Made by a program: the position numbers and the translations under genes | Shown here: one piece after another, positions 16,075 through 25,109 of the stretch | How positions within the stretch are numbered: the stretch's first letter is position 1 | Layout of the letters: each line of letters begins with the position of its first letter | NCBI RefSeq assembly: GCF_001866645.1 | Contig: NZ_MLYP01000027.1 | Location: 1 to 64,000, forward strand | DNA length: 64,000 nucleotides | DNA from: Streptomyces colonosanans | GTDB taxonomy: Bacteria; Actinomycetota; Actinomycetes; Streptomycetales; Streptomycetaceae | Reading direction: 5' to 3' | The notes under the pieces: model-generated | The model's input: the letters and a program-made list of their open reading frames with translations, nothing else | What the model was told of the DNA's origin: nothing | Database searches by the model: none

Positions 16075-16818
16075 GTGCTGGTGCTGGAGGGTAAGGCCGC
16101 CGTCGTCACGGGTGGTTCGCGCGGGATCGGCCGGGCGATTGTCGAACGTCTGTGCCGTGATGGGGCGAAGGTGGTCTTCACCTACGCGACCAACGAGGAA
16201 GCCGCAGCCGAAGTCGTCCGCACCGTGCAGGCGGACGGCGGCCACGCCCACGCCGTGCGCCTTGACCTGGCCGATCCGGGTGGACCGGAACAGCTGATGA
16301 AGACCGCCGAGGCACATCTCGGCGGCCTGGACATCCTGGTGAACAACGCCGCGACGGTGCATACCCCGACCCCTCTCGCGGAGACCGACGCCGCGGTGTT
16401 CGACAACGTGATGGCGGTCAACGCACGCTCGGTCTTCCTGACCATCCGTTACGCGGCCAGGCAGATGCGCGACGGAGGCCGGATCGTCAACATCTCCTCG
16501 CTGAACACCGTTCGGCCCGCCCCGGGCATCGGCCCCTACGTCGCCAGCAAAGGCGCGCTCGAGCAGCTGACCGCGGTCGCGGCCCGGGAGCTCGGACCGC
16601 GCGGCATCACCGTCAACACCGTCTCCCCCGGCGCGACAGACACCGAGATGCTGCACGGATCCAATCCCCCACAAGCTCTGCAGGCGGTCACCGGCATGAC
16701 GCCCCTCGGACGACTGGGGCAGCCGTCCGACGTGGCCGATGTCGTCGGATTCCTCGTCGGCCCGGACGGCCGGTGGGTCACTGGTCACAACCTGCGGGCG
16801 ACGGGCGGTCTGGCCTGA
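16075..16818 (+). CDS. SDR-family oxidoreductase
   Basis: A 247-aa classical short-chain dehydrogenase: cofactor loop TGGSRGIG (12-19), NNAA at 90-93, catalytic Ser at NISS (141-142) and YVASK with Tyr155 and Lys159, then the VNTVSPG strand. Arg or Asn near FTYATN after strand 2 suggests NADP(H). The GTG at 16075 (or 16081) follows GGGAGG; a longer upstream frame has no SDR similarity. Substrate unknown; it resembles 3-oxoacyl-ACP-reductase-like SDRs such as the glucose/ribitol group. Confidence 0.88.
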   Translation: MLVLEGKAAVVTGGSRGIGRAIVERLCRDGAKVVFTYATNEEAAAEVVRTVQADGGHAHAVRLDLADPGGPEQLMKTAEAHLGGLDILVNNAATVHTPTPLAETDAAVFDNVMAVNARSVFLTIRYAARQMRDGGRIVNISSLNTVRPAPGIGPYVASKGALEQLTAVAARELGPRGITVNTVSPGATDTEMLHGSNPPQALQAVTGMTPLGRLGQPSDVADVVGFLVGPDGRWVTGHNLRATGGLA

Positions 16819-17047
16819 CTCCCCTCGGTGCCGTCATTCATGCCGGCACCGCGCGCAACTCGACTGCTGGCTGGGCGGCTTGCCGCCGCTCGATCGGGGA
16901 CCGCTGCTCGCATCATGCCGCCATGGCGTCCCGAGGTGGAGTTGTTTCCGCCTCGGGGCCTGTGGTCCGCCGGCACGAAGTACCTCCCGGGATGTGGTTG
17001 GTGAAACCCGCTCGACCTGGTGACCTCTTTCAAGAGAACCTACGCGC

Positions 17048-17596
17048 ATGGAGTTCCTCTGCTACCACCGTGACCGGCCCGGCTCCGTAGCGCTGCGCGA
17101 CGAGCTATTGGAAGAGCACTGGTCCTATATGGACCGGTATGCGAAGGAGATGATCGCCCGGGGGCCGACCCTCGCCGACGACGGCGACACCCCCACCGGC
17201 AGCGTGCACATCCTTGATCTGCCCGATCCCGCCGCTGCCCGCGCGTTCGCTTTCGACGAGCCGAACTACCAGGCCGGCGTCTACCGGGACGTACTGCTGC
17301 GACGGTGGCGCAACACCCTGGGGCGCACCATGTGGGACTTCCCCGGAGGCCGGACCGGCGGCAACCGCTACCTGGTGCTCGGCCTCGGCGCGGGGCAGGC
17401 CGCCGACCTTGCGGTGCCGTCCGACCGGGACGAGCTGATCGCCTACGGGCCGCTGCTTTCCGACGACGACGCCACCTGGCTGGGCACCGCGGCGTTGGTC
17501 CGGGCGCCGGACCCGGACACGGCACGCGCCGTCCTGACCCCGGACCGGTACGCCGACATCGAGGTGCACAACTGGCAGTTCGGCGGGCGGCAGTGA
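17048..17596 (+). CDS. double YCII-domain protein
   Basis: A 182-aa cytosolic protein with two YciI-like halves. The first has CYHRDRPGSVALRDELLEEHWSYMDRYAKEMIARGPTLADDGDTPTGSVHILDLPDPAAARAFAFDEPNYQAGVY (His and Asp in the positions conserved in YCII), and the second is YLVLGLG..LIAYGPLLSDDDATWLGTAALVRAPDPDTARAVLTPDRYADIEVHNWQFG. YCII proteins are ferredoxin-fold enzymes of mostly unknown reaction, related to dye-decolourising and muconolactone isomerase folds. It appears monocistronic. The start is ATG at 17048, with only a weak AGAGAA upstream. Confidence 0.82.
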   Translation: MEFLCYHRDRPGSVALRDELLEEHWSYMDRYAKEMIARGPTLADDGDTPTGSVHILDLPDPAAARAFAFDEPNYQAGVYRDVLLRRWRNTLGRTMWDFPGGRTGGNRYLVLGLGAGQAADLAVPSDRDELIAYGPLLSDDDATWLGTAALVRAPDPDTARAVLTPDRYADIEVHNWQFGGRQ

Positions 17597-17843
17597 GGGC
17601 CTGAGGACGTCCGTAGACGTCACCGCCGAAGCCCTTCGGGTCGCTCAGCGCCCTCGTGTTCCGCCCGAACCCGCGGATGCGACGGCCTGACCCACACCGG
17701 TGTCGGCCCCTTTGGCGCCCGGGTCAGACCCGTCCGTGGGTGGAGTGTTCGGAGGGCCGCACCAAGGAACTTCTGCAGAAGTCGGCCAAGGACGGCAGGT
17801 TGTTCCAGGTGCAGGTCGTGTCCGGTCGCCGTGCAGGGCCCTC

Positions 17844-18566
17844 TCAACCGATCGCGCGAAGGACACCGCCGGGTTGGCGGCGCAGGCTCTCCACGGCCTG
17901 CGTTGTCGTCTCGTCGGCGGGCAGGAGGACGACCAGGTCCTGCGCGTCGGCGCGTGGCAGCTCCAGCCGTTCTCGCTGCCACCGCAGCTCCTGCGCGGTG
18001 GGGTGGTTGAGTCGAAGCGGGACCTGCGGTGGGGGCAGGTGGCGGTTGAGCCGGCGGGTGAACTCCTGCCCGGCGAGGGGGGCGAGTTCGGCGGTGAACC
18101 ACTCGGAGGTCTCCACGGACGGTCCGAGCCACAGGTCGAAGGCCTGTTCATCGGCCACCTGGTCCCAGTCGGCGAAGAACGTCCGGGCTCGCGGATCGGT
18201 GAACACATAGCGTGTCAGATTCGGCTCCCGGGTCTCCAGCAGCCCGCTTCCGCGCATCACCAACTCGAACCCGTTGGTGTGTGCGAGTACGTCGCCCAGG
18301 CGGTTGGTGACGAACGCGGCAGCAGGCTCGAGGAGTTGGAGCATCCCCAGCACTGTGGGACGGACATGGCGGCTGGGCGGCGCCGGCCGCCGGTGCCCGG
18401 TGCAGGCTCCGCCGGTGATTTTGGCGAGGTAGCGGAGGTGGTCGCGTTCGGCGGCGTCCAGGCTCAAGGCGTCGGCGAGCGCGTTGATCACGGCGGGTGA
18501 CGGGTTGCGGTCGCGTCCCTGCTCGATGCGGGTGATCCCTGCCCGCCTCCGTCGGCGCCCGACCGG
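17844..18566 (-). pseudogene. MmyB-type XRE regulator with a broken HTH
   Basis: The C-terminal two thirds (LADALSLDAAERDHLRYLAKITGG .. PTVLGMLQLLEPAAAFVTNRLGDVLAHTNGFELVMRG .. LGPSVETSEWFTAELAPLAGQEFTRRLNRH .. LRLNHPTAQELRWQRERLELP) is a good MmyB-like ligand-binding domain. Upstream, the expected order GRRRR-PGLRREELAxLAGVSxxYxTRLEQGR is reduced to GRRRRRAGITRIEQGR: the first HTH helices are deleted, and the N-terminus reads on in a shifted frame without a recognisable start. DNA binding is therefore probably lost. It faces convergently toward the YCII gene and back-to-back with the subtilase gene. Confidence 0.6.
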
Positions 18567-18928
18567 CGCGGCCCACGGCCACCGCCGCGGGTGTGCCGTG
18601 CCGGTGGACCAGGGCACTCCCGCAGCAGGTCCGCCGCAGACTCGTGCGGCACCGGGAGCCGGCTTGTGCCTGTGAACGTGCGTGCCAGTGGAAGCCGTTC
18701 GTGGCCAGGCCGGCTCGTTGTGCGTACGAGCGGTCCGCTGGCGGGAAACGGCCACGGCGCAAAACCGCCTCGGTCCATCATCGCCGCGCCATCCGTCCGT
18801 CTGCCAAGGTGGCGCCACCGCAGCACCAACCGGCTTCCGTAGTGAGCCGTTCGGGCCGTGCGGGTGTGGGTGGATTCGGCAGACATGGCATCGGCGGCCA
18901 GAGACCGGTGCCAAGAGTTGGGAGAGCG

Positions 18929-21900
18929 ATGCGCGCGATATCGCGTACAGCCTTGGGGGCGGCGACAGCCGCCGTCCTGGCCGTCACCGCGGCCGTGCCC
19001 TCCGGGGCGACGCCCGGGGACACCGCCGCACAGAAGAAACCTCTGATCGGAAGCTCCGCAGCCGCGGCGCGCGACGGCGCGGGGTCCGTCGTCACACTCG
19101 TCACCGGCGACCGGGTCCTGGTCACGAAGGACGCGTCGGGGCGAAGCTCCGCGACCGTGCTGCCTGCCACGGACGGCAGCACACCGCTCGTCCAGACCCG
19201 GCTGGTGGGCAAGGACCTCTACGTCTACCCGGAGAGCGCCACCGCGGCGATCGCCGCGGGCCGTGTCGACCAGGAGCTGTTCAATGTCACCGGCCTGGTA
19301 CGCCAGGGCTATGACGATGCGCACTCCGATGCGGTGCCGCTCATCGCCGTCTACGACAAGTCCGTCGACGTCGCCCGCAGTATGCCCGCGACCCCGCGCG
19401 GCGCGGAGCGTGGCCTCGTCCTCGACGCGGTCGACGGCGTCGCGCTGAAGGCCGACAAGAAGAAGGCCGCCTCCTTCTGGGCGGACATCAGCAACCCGCG
19501 CTCCCGGGCGGCCGGTGCCCTGAAGAAGCTGTGGCTGGACAGCAAGGTCCAGGCCACCCTCGACAAGTCGACGCAGCAGGTGCACGCCCCCGAGGCGTGG
19601 GCCGCCGGGTACGACGGCAAGGGCACCAAGGTTGCCGTGCTCGACACCGGCGTCGACGCCGAACACCCCGATCTCAAGGGCCGTATCAGCGCCTTTGAGA
19701 ACTTCACCGACTCGCGCGACACCACGGACCATCAGGGTCACGGCACACACACCACCTCCACGGTCGGCGGCACCGGCGCGGCAAGCGACGGCAAGAATCG
19801 GGGCGTTGCGCCGGGTACCGAGCTGCTCGCGGGCAAGGTGCTCAACGACTCCGGCTACGGCGCCACTTCGTGGATCATCGCGGGTATGCAGTGGGCCGTC
19901 GACCAGCACGCCGACGTCGTCTCCATGAGCCTCGGCAACCCGGCCCGCACCGACTGCTCCGACCCGATGGCCACAGCCACCGAGGAACTGGCCCGCAGCA
20001 ACAAGAACACCCTGTTCGTGATCGCGGCAGGGAACACGGGACCGTCCCTCAACTCGGTGTCCTCGCCCGGCTGTGCGCCGAGCGTGCTCACCGTGGGCGC
20101 TGTCGACCGGGACGATTCCACCGCGTGGTTCTCCAGCCGTGGCCCCGCCTACGGCTCACACACTCTCAAGCCCGAGATCGCCGCGCCCGGCGTGGACATC
20201 TCCGCCGCCGCCGCGGGCGGCCGAGGCATCTACGCGTACCGCAGCATGAGCGGCACGTCGATGGCGACCCCGCATGTCGCGGGCGCCGCCGCCCTCGTCA
20301 AGCAGCGCCACCCCGACTGGACCGCGCAGCAGATCAAGGCCGCACTCGTGTCCTCCGCCGACAGCGCCATCCCGGGCGACGTCCGCGAGACCGGTGGCGG
20401 ACGCCTCGATGTGAAGGCCGCGATCGACCAGACCGTGCTCAGCACCCCCGCGGTGCAGGGCGGCAGCTTCAACTGGCCGCAGGGCAAGGCCGACCGCACC
20501 ACGGTCGACGTGCCCTACACCAACAACACCGACAAGCCCATCACGCTGAACCTCAGCGTGCAGGGCGTCACCGGCAACGACGGGTCCGCCGTCCACTCGG
20601 CCCTCGCCAAGCTGAGCGAGAAGTCGGTGACCGTGCCGGCCGGTGCCACCGTCAAGGTGCCGCTCCAGCTGGACCCGTCCGCCTCGCTCAAGGCGAGCCA
20701 GTACGGAGACATCACGGGCCGCGTCATCGCCACGGACGGCAAGGCCGCCGTCTCCACGCCGTTCTCGCTGTACGTCCAGCCGCAGACCGTCAGCCTTCAC
20801 GTCAAGGTCGTCGACCGCAGCGGCAAGCCCGCCGCCGGCTCCTCGTCCCTCGACCTCATCGGCACGGACGACGCGACCGGTGAGCGGCGCTACAACGACG
20901 GCGCCGCCGAGCAGACGTTCCAGGTGCGTCCCGGCAGCTACTTCCTCTCCTCCTTCATCACCACGCCGGACAGCGACAGCGACATGGTGAACTCCGTGGC
21001 ATACGCGGCCCGCCCGCAGCTGGAGATCGCCAAGGACACCACCGTCGTCCTCGACGCGCGTCAGGCCCACCGGCTGTCCGTGCGCACCGACCGGCCCACC
21101 GAGGACCGCAACGCCACGCTGGCTTTCGCCCGCTCCTGGAGCGGCAGTTGGCTGCACGCGGGCTCGCTGAGCGGCGGACGCTCGGTCAAGGGCTACTACG
21201 CCGATATCGAAGGCCGCGCCCACGAAGGCGACTTCGAGTTCGGTAGCTACTGGCGCCGGTACGCCCCGCAGATCACCGACTTCGGGGTCGTCGACGGTCC
21301 GCGTCTGCACCCGGTCACCGGCAGCACCGGCTCCGTCAACCTCGACGGCACCGGGAAGGCCGAGGTCGTCGACGCGGGTGCCGGCACCGCCGCGGAGCTC
21401 GCCGCGGCCCAGGCCAAGGGCAAGATCGCCCTGGTTCGTGTCCCGGACGGCACCACCTCCGTCCTGCAGCAGGCCAGGGACGCCCAGGCGGCCGGAGCCG
21501 TCGCGCTCGTCGTCCACCATGACTCCGCCGCGCGTTGGTATCCCAGCATCGGCTACACCGGCGGTTTCCTGCCCGTGCTCGGCCTTCCCGCGGACGAGGC
21601 GAAGGCCGTCCTGGACCGGCTGACCTCGGGCCCGGTCACCCTCGACTGGCAGGCCACCGCCGCGAGCCCGTACGTGTACAACCTCGCCTTCCCGGAGAAC
21701 GGTCCCGTCAACTCGGACCGTGCCTACCGCGTCCGGGACACCGAACTCGGCAGCACCGAGGCCACCTACCACGGCATGGGCGTGGCCGGCGACTACCTGG
21801 ACCTGGTCACTGCGCACCGGCCGAACGCCGATGTCCCCCTGACCGGCGCGTTCGACCAGGTCGCGGTGCCCGGCAAGCGAACCGAGTACTACTCGACGGG

Positions 21901-22693
21901 CGACACCGGCTTCTCGCAGTCGCTCTCCAGCAGTTTCCCCTGGGGCGAGTTCATGATGGGCGCCGCCCACACCTACAAGGCTGGAGCGCAGCGCACCGAA
22001 AGCTGGTACGGCGGCGTCCTCGCCCCGACCACCCCGCGCGACGCCTCGGGCAAGGAGCAACTCGCCGCCGAACGGCAGGGCAACCTCATCGGCGTCGCTC
22101 CCGGCTTCTGGGGCGACAGCGAACACGCCGCAATGCAGGGCTCGTTCGGCGACACCGGCTCGATGACACTGCGTATCAACGGGCAGGAGGCCGGATCCAG
22201 CCCCTTCCCGTCCGGTGTCTTCGACGTCCCGGCCGCCGACTCGGCGTACGAACTGACCCTGAGGACAGCCAAGTTCGGGCAGCCTGCGCAGGTGTGGAAG
22301 CGGTCCACCTCGACGGAGACCACCTGGTCGTTCCGCTCGAAGCTCGATGAGAATGTGTACTCGCAGGGCCTGCCCCTCCTCTTCCCGCAGTACCAGCTGC
22401 CCGAGGACGGGCTGAAGACGCTGGCCGCGCAGGACGGGCAGCACATCACCCTCGGCGTCACCGGCCACGCCGGTTACCAGCCCGGTGCTCTGCGGGCGGC
22501 GAAGCTCTCGTACTCCTACGACGCGGGCACCACCTGGACCGAGGCGGCGACCGCCGAGCACAACGGAGCCTGGACCGCGACGGTGAACCACGCCGGCGCC
22601 TCCGGCAAGCAGGTCACCCTGAAGGTCGAGCTGACGGACGCGAACGGCAACTCCGTCACCCAGACCGTGACTCGGGCCTACGACGTGCGGTAG
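18929..22693 (+). CDS. secreted subtilisin-family (S8) serine protease, very large
   Basis: A 1254-aa exoprotein: signal peptide (MRAISRTALGAATAAVLAVTAAVPSGA), propeptide (to about 220), S8 catalytic domain (about 225-470) with Asp239 in VAVLDTGVD, His271 in DHQGHGTHT, oxyanion Asn369 in AAGN and Ser444 in GTSMATPHVAG. An internal protease-associated-like segment (AAQAKGKIALVRVPDGTT..QAAGAVALVVHHD) and long beta-rich C-terminal domains follow, ending in KVELTDANGNSVTQTVTRAYDVR. There is no LPxTG or membrane anchor. The start ATG has GGGAGAG upstream; longer frames are spurious. It ends at a strong hairpin and appears monocistronic. Likely extracellular peptide nutrition. Confidence 0.95.
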   Translation: MRAISRTALGAATAAVLAVTAAVPSGATPGDTAAQKKPLIGSSAAAARDGAGSVVTLVTGDRVLVTKDASGRSSATVLPATDGSTPLVQTRLVGKDLYVYPESATAAIAAGRVDQELFNVTGLVRQGYDDAHSDAVPLIAVYDKSVDVARSMPATPRGAERGLVLDAVDGVALKADKKKAASFWADISNPRSRAAGALKKLWLDSKVQATLDKSTQQVHAPEAWAAGYDGKGTKVAVLDTGVDAEHPDLKGRISAFENFTDSRDTTDHQGHGTHTTSTVGGTGAASDGKNRGVAPGTELLAGKVLNDSGYGATSWIIAGMQWAVDQHADVVSMSLGNPARTDCSDPMATATEELARSNKNTLFVIAAGNTGPSLNSVSSPGCAPSVLTVGAVDRDDSTAWFSSRGPAYGSHTLKPEIAAPGVDISAAAAGGRGIYAYRSMSGTSMATPHVAGAAALVKQRHPDWTAQQIKAALVSSADSAIPGDVRETGGGRLDVKAAIDQTVLSTPAVQGGSFNWPQGKADRTTVDVPYTNNTDKPITLNLSVQGVTGNDGSAVHSALAKLSEKSVTVPAGATVKVPLQLDPSASLKASQYGDITGRVIATDGKAAVSTPFSLYVQPQTVSLHVKVVDRSGKPAAGSSSLDLIGTDDATGERRYNDGAAEQTFQVRPGSYFLSSFITTPDSDSDMVNSVAYAARPQLEIAKDTTVVLDARQAHRLSVRTDRPTEDRNATLAFARSWSGSWLHAGSLSGGRSVKGYYADIEGRAHEGDFEFGSYWRRYAPQITDFGVVDGPRLHPVTGSTGSVNLDGTGKAEVVDAGAGTAAELAAAQAKGKIALVRVPDGTTSVLQQARDAQAAGAVALVVHHDSAARWYPSIGYTGGFLPVLGLPADEAKAVLDRLTSGPVTLDWQATAASPYVYNLAFPENGPVNSDRAYRVRDTELGSTEATYHGMGVAGDYLDLVTAHRPNADVPLTGAFDQVAVPGKRTEYYSTGDTGFSQSLSSSFPWGEFMMGAAHTYKAGAQRTESWYGGVLAPTTPRDASGKEQLAAERQGNLIGVAPGFWGDSEHAAMQGSFGDTGSMTLRINGQEAGSSPFPSGVFDVPAADSAYELTLRTAKFGQPAQVWKRSTSTETTWSFRSKLDENVYSQGLPLLFPQYQLPEDGLKTLAAQDGQHITLGVTGHAGYQPGALRAAKLSYSYDAGTTWTEAATAEHNGAWTATVNHAGASGKQVTLKVELTDANGNSVTQTVTRAYDVR

Positions 22694-22720
22694 TTCCAGG
22701 TCACCCCCCCCCGGATGACT

Positions 22721-22754
22721 GCCGGGCGGCTCCCCTGCGGGGGTGCCGCCCGGC
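22721..22754 (+). terminator. hairpin terminator of the subtilase gene
   Basis: Arms GCCGGGCGGC (22721-22730) and GCCGCCCGGC (22745-22754) pair perfectly around a 14-nt loop, 27 bp after the stop, followed by GTCTTCTTGG. Confidence 0.75.
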
Positions 22755-22798
22755 GTCTTCTTGGTCGCAGGAACGGCGGTCGGAGGCATACCGCCGGG

Positions 22799-22936
22799 TC
22801 AGTGGTCTCTGGCTCGTGCCTCGCTGCGGTAACGGTCCAGCACGTCCTGTCGCAGCAGGTGGCTGCAGCCGGCCGCCCCCAGCCGGAGGCCGAGTTCGGC
22901 GGCGGTGTCGGCGAGGTGCCAGTCGTGCGCGGCAAG
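22799..22936 (-). pseudogene. possible remnant of an HTH protein C-terminus
   Basis: In one minus frame the DNA reads LLAAHDWHLADTAAELGLRLGAAGCSHLLRQDVLDRYRSEARARDH and stops. The first part resembles a Fis-type helix-turn-helix (xDWxLxxTAAELGL). The frame upstream breaks into RREALAALRS in another phase, so if this was a gene it is now truncated and frameshifted. The rest of 22755-23086 holds nothing I recognise. Confidence 0.25.
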
Positions 22937-23086
22937 GAGCGTAGCGCAGCCAGTGCCTCTCGCCGCCGCTCATGCGTCCGCTGGGAACGACGCGACGACA
23001 TCCACGAAGCCTTCCTCGGCCTCGCCACCTGCCTCATCACCCACCGCCACGTGCAACGTCTTTGTCAGGACCTCTTGGAGGTTGTC

Positions 23087-23686
23087 TCAGTTCGCTGTTG
23101 GATGGACGCGCAGTCGTAGGCGTTCGCCCTGTGGCCCGAACATGATCAGGTATTCGACCGGCCCGCCGGAGCCGGCGTTGGCGACTCCGTGAGGGGTGCG
23201 GGTGTCGAACTCGGCGACTTCCCCGGCGGTGAGGACGAGGTCGTGGTCGCCGAGCGCCAGCCACAGCCGTCCGGACAGCACGCACAGCCATTCGTACCCT
23301 TCGTGCGACATCTGCCGTGGCCGTAGCGGCTGCTCGCCGGTTGCGGGCAGGACGTGCTTGTGGGCGTGCAGGCCCCCGACGTACCGGGTCAGCGGCAGCA
23401 CCGCCTTGTCCTCCACCAGACACCAGGGCGAGGGGCTGGGCGGCTTCTTGGCCGTGGCGGATATGGTGCCGGCCAGCTCGTCCAGCGAGACGCCGTACTC
23501 CTTCGCCAGGAGCAGCAGCAGTTCCAGGTTCGGCTTGCGTCGACCATTCTCGATCCGGGACAGGGTGCTGAGGGAGATGCCCGTCGCGCGGCTCACGTCG
23601 GTGAGCGTGGCTCCGCGCCGCTCACGCGCGGCCCGCAGCCGTGGCCCCATGGCGGCCAGCGCAGAAGCAGTATCGTCGTCCGTCAT
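23087..23686 (-). CDS. XRE-family regulator with cupin sensor domain
   Basis: A 199-aa regulator. The N-terminal HTH (about 14-70) reads LRAARERRGATLTDVSRATGISLSTLSRIENGRRKPNLELLLLLAKEYGVSLDELAG. The C-terminal cupin (about 115-195) has H-x..E-x-G residues in MSHEGYEWLCVLSGRLWLALGDHDLVLTAGEVAEFDTRTPHGVANAG. This family senses small molecules through the cupin barrel and usually represses an adjacent catabolic gene. It is divergent from the epoxide hydrolase, with a TTGCC/GGCAA inverted repeat between, so that hydrolase is the likely target. ATG 23686 is the first start compatible with the HTH. Confidence 0.9.
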   Translation of the reverse strand: MTDDDTASALAAMGPRLRAARERRGATLTDVSRATGISLSTLSRIENGRRKPNLELLLLLAKEYGVSLDELAGTISATAKKPPSPSPWCLVEDKAVLPLTRYVGGLHAHKHVLPATGEQPLRPRQMSHEGYEWLCVLSGRLWLALGDHDLVLTAGEVAEFDTRTPHGVANAGSGGPVEYLIMFGPQGERLRLRVHPTAN

Positions 23687-23755
23687 CGGCCTCGTCCCTC
23701 TCCAGCCAGTCCCTGTGCGCAGCCTGCTGGCTTGCTGGCTTGCTGGCCTGCTAGT

Positions 23756-23770
23756 TTGCCAAATCGGCAA
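23756..23770. promoter_or_regulatory. candidate operator between XRE-cupin and epoxide hydrolase
   Basis: TTGCC-AAATC-GGCAA, a perfect 5-bp-arm inverted repeat in the 161-bp divergent gap, more A/T-rich than its surroundings. Just beside it lie short TTGCTGGC direct repeats (23721-23750), which could be half-sites for the same regulator. Confidence 0.45.
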
Positions 23771-23847
23771 TGCTGGTCGCACTTGCCAGGCGCCGCGACG
23801 CATGATCGATGCGTAACTGCGGCCACCTGGGAGTCCGAGGAGAAGCC

Positions 23848-24849
23848 ATGCATCAGCCCACGCCATCCACAGATCTGCGCCACCGCACCATCGACGCATC
23901 CGCCGGGCGGCTGCACCTGGTCGAACAGGGCACCGGGCCGCTGGTCCTGCTCGTCCACGGCTTCCCCGAGTCCTGGTACTCCTGGCGTCACCAGCTCCCG
24001 GCACTCGCGGCGGCGGGATATCGGGCGGTCGCACTCGACGTGCGGGGCTACGGCCGCTCCTCCAAGCCGTCCGCGCCGCAGGAGTACCGGATGCGGGCCC
24101 TCGTGGATGACAACGTCGCCTTGGTGCACGCCCTGGGTGAGGAGACGGCGGTGATCATCGGGCATGACTGGGGCTCGAACATCGCGGCAATCTCCGCCCT
24201 GCTCCACCCCGAGGTCTTTTGCGCGGTGGGCCTGCTGAGCGTTCCCTATGCCCCGCCCGGTGGCCCTCGCCCCAGCGATATCTTCGCGCAGATGGGCGGG
24301 GACCAGGAGTTCTACGTCTCGTACTTCCAGGAGCCGGGCCGGGCCGAGGCCGAGATCGAGCCCGACGTCCGGGGCTGGCTCGCGGGCTTCTACGCGGCCC
24401 TGTCCGCCGACACCATGCCGGCGCAAGGGGAGCCTGACCCGCACTTCGTCAGTAGCGGCGGAACGCTGCGCGACCGGTTCCCCAAGGGCCGGCTGCCCTC
24501 CTGCCTCACCGAGACCGATCTCGACTTCTACGCCGGGGAGTTCGAACGCACCGGCATGACCGGAGCGCTCAACCGTTACCGGAACATGGACCGCGACTGG
24601 GAAGACCTCGCCGACGTCAATGGCTCGCCGATCAAGCAGCCGTCCCTGTTCGTCGGCGGAAGCTTGGACGCCTCCACAACCTGGATGGCCGACGCGATCG
24701 ACGCCTATCCGGCGACGCTTCCCGGGCTGGTCTCCTCTCACCTGCTGGACGGATGCGGCCACTGGCTCCAGCAGGAACGCCCGGACGAGATCAACCGCCT
24801 GCTGACCACCTGGCTTCAAGCGGTGTCTCAGTCGGCGCTTCTGCGGTAG
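23848..24849 (+). CDS. epoxide hydrolase-type alpha/beta hydrolase
   Basis: A 333-aa soluble hydrolase: oxyanion motif HGFPESWYSWRHQ, nucleophile elbow GHDWGS with Asp as nucleophile, RGYG, a cap region with Tyr residues (EFYVSYFQEPGRAEAE, ALNRYRNMDRDWE), and the catalytic His in GCGHWLQQERPDE. This set is that of soluble epoxide hydrolases, which open epoxides to diols through a covalent ester on the Asp. ATG 23848 has GAGGAG six bases upstream. Probably controlled by the divergent XRE-cupin regulator. The substrate cannot be read from sequence. Confidence 0.9.
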   Translation: MHQPTPSTDLRHRTIDASAGRLHLVEQGTGPLVLLVHGFPESWYSWRHQLPALAAAGYRAVALDVRGYGRSSKPSAPQEYRMRALVDDNVALVHALGEETAVIIGHDWGSNIAAISALLHPEVFCAVGLLSVPYAPPGGPRPSDIFAQMGGDQEFYVSYFQEPGRAEAEIEPDVRGWLAGFYAALSADTMPAQGEPDPHFVSSGGTLRDRFPKGRLPSCLTETDLDFYAGEFERTGMTGALNRYRNMDRDWEDLADVNGSPIKQPSLFVGGSLDASTTWMADAIDAYPATLPGLVSSHLLDGCGHWLQQERPDEINRLLTTWLQAVSQSALLR

Positions 24850-25109
24850 CAGACGAGAACGCTGGCGATGCCGGGGCATGAAACTGGCGACCTCGCGTAA
24901 TCGACCGTCGCGTATTCCCCGACGAGTGTGGACCTTTGGGCACTGTGGGTAATTGCCGATCGAGTCCGGCCAAGGTTCTACCCGCACCTCTCGCTGTTCC
25001 GTGCCGGCCGGTGACCCAATTCACACGCCGCGAAATGGGACCGACAGACCGCCCGCACGGCCCGTGGACACCGACCCCGACCTCGCTCACATTCGGCAGG
25101 AGCTGAGCG

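Noticed and set aside
22704..22712. C-run after the subtilase stop as a possible frameshift site
   Set aside because: It lies after the stop codon and is probably just a homopolymer, also prone to sequencing error.
20156..22789. 877-aa minus-strand frame antisense to the subtilase
   Set aside because: Gly/Val/Arg-rich shadow typical of high-GC antisense frames; the plus strand has a complete S8 protease.
23721..23755. TTGCTGGC direct repeats as a CRISPR-like or satellite array
   Set aside because: Only a few immediate short units without spacers; at most regulator half-sites or slippage.
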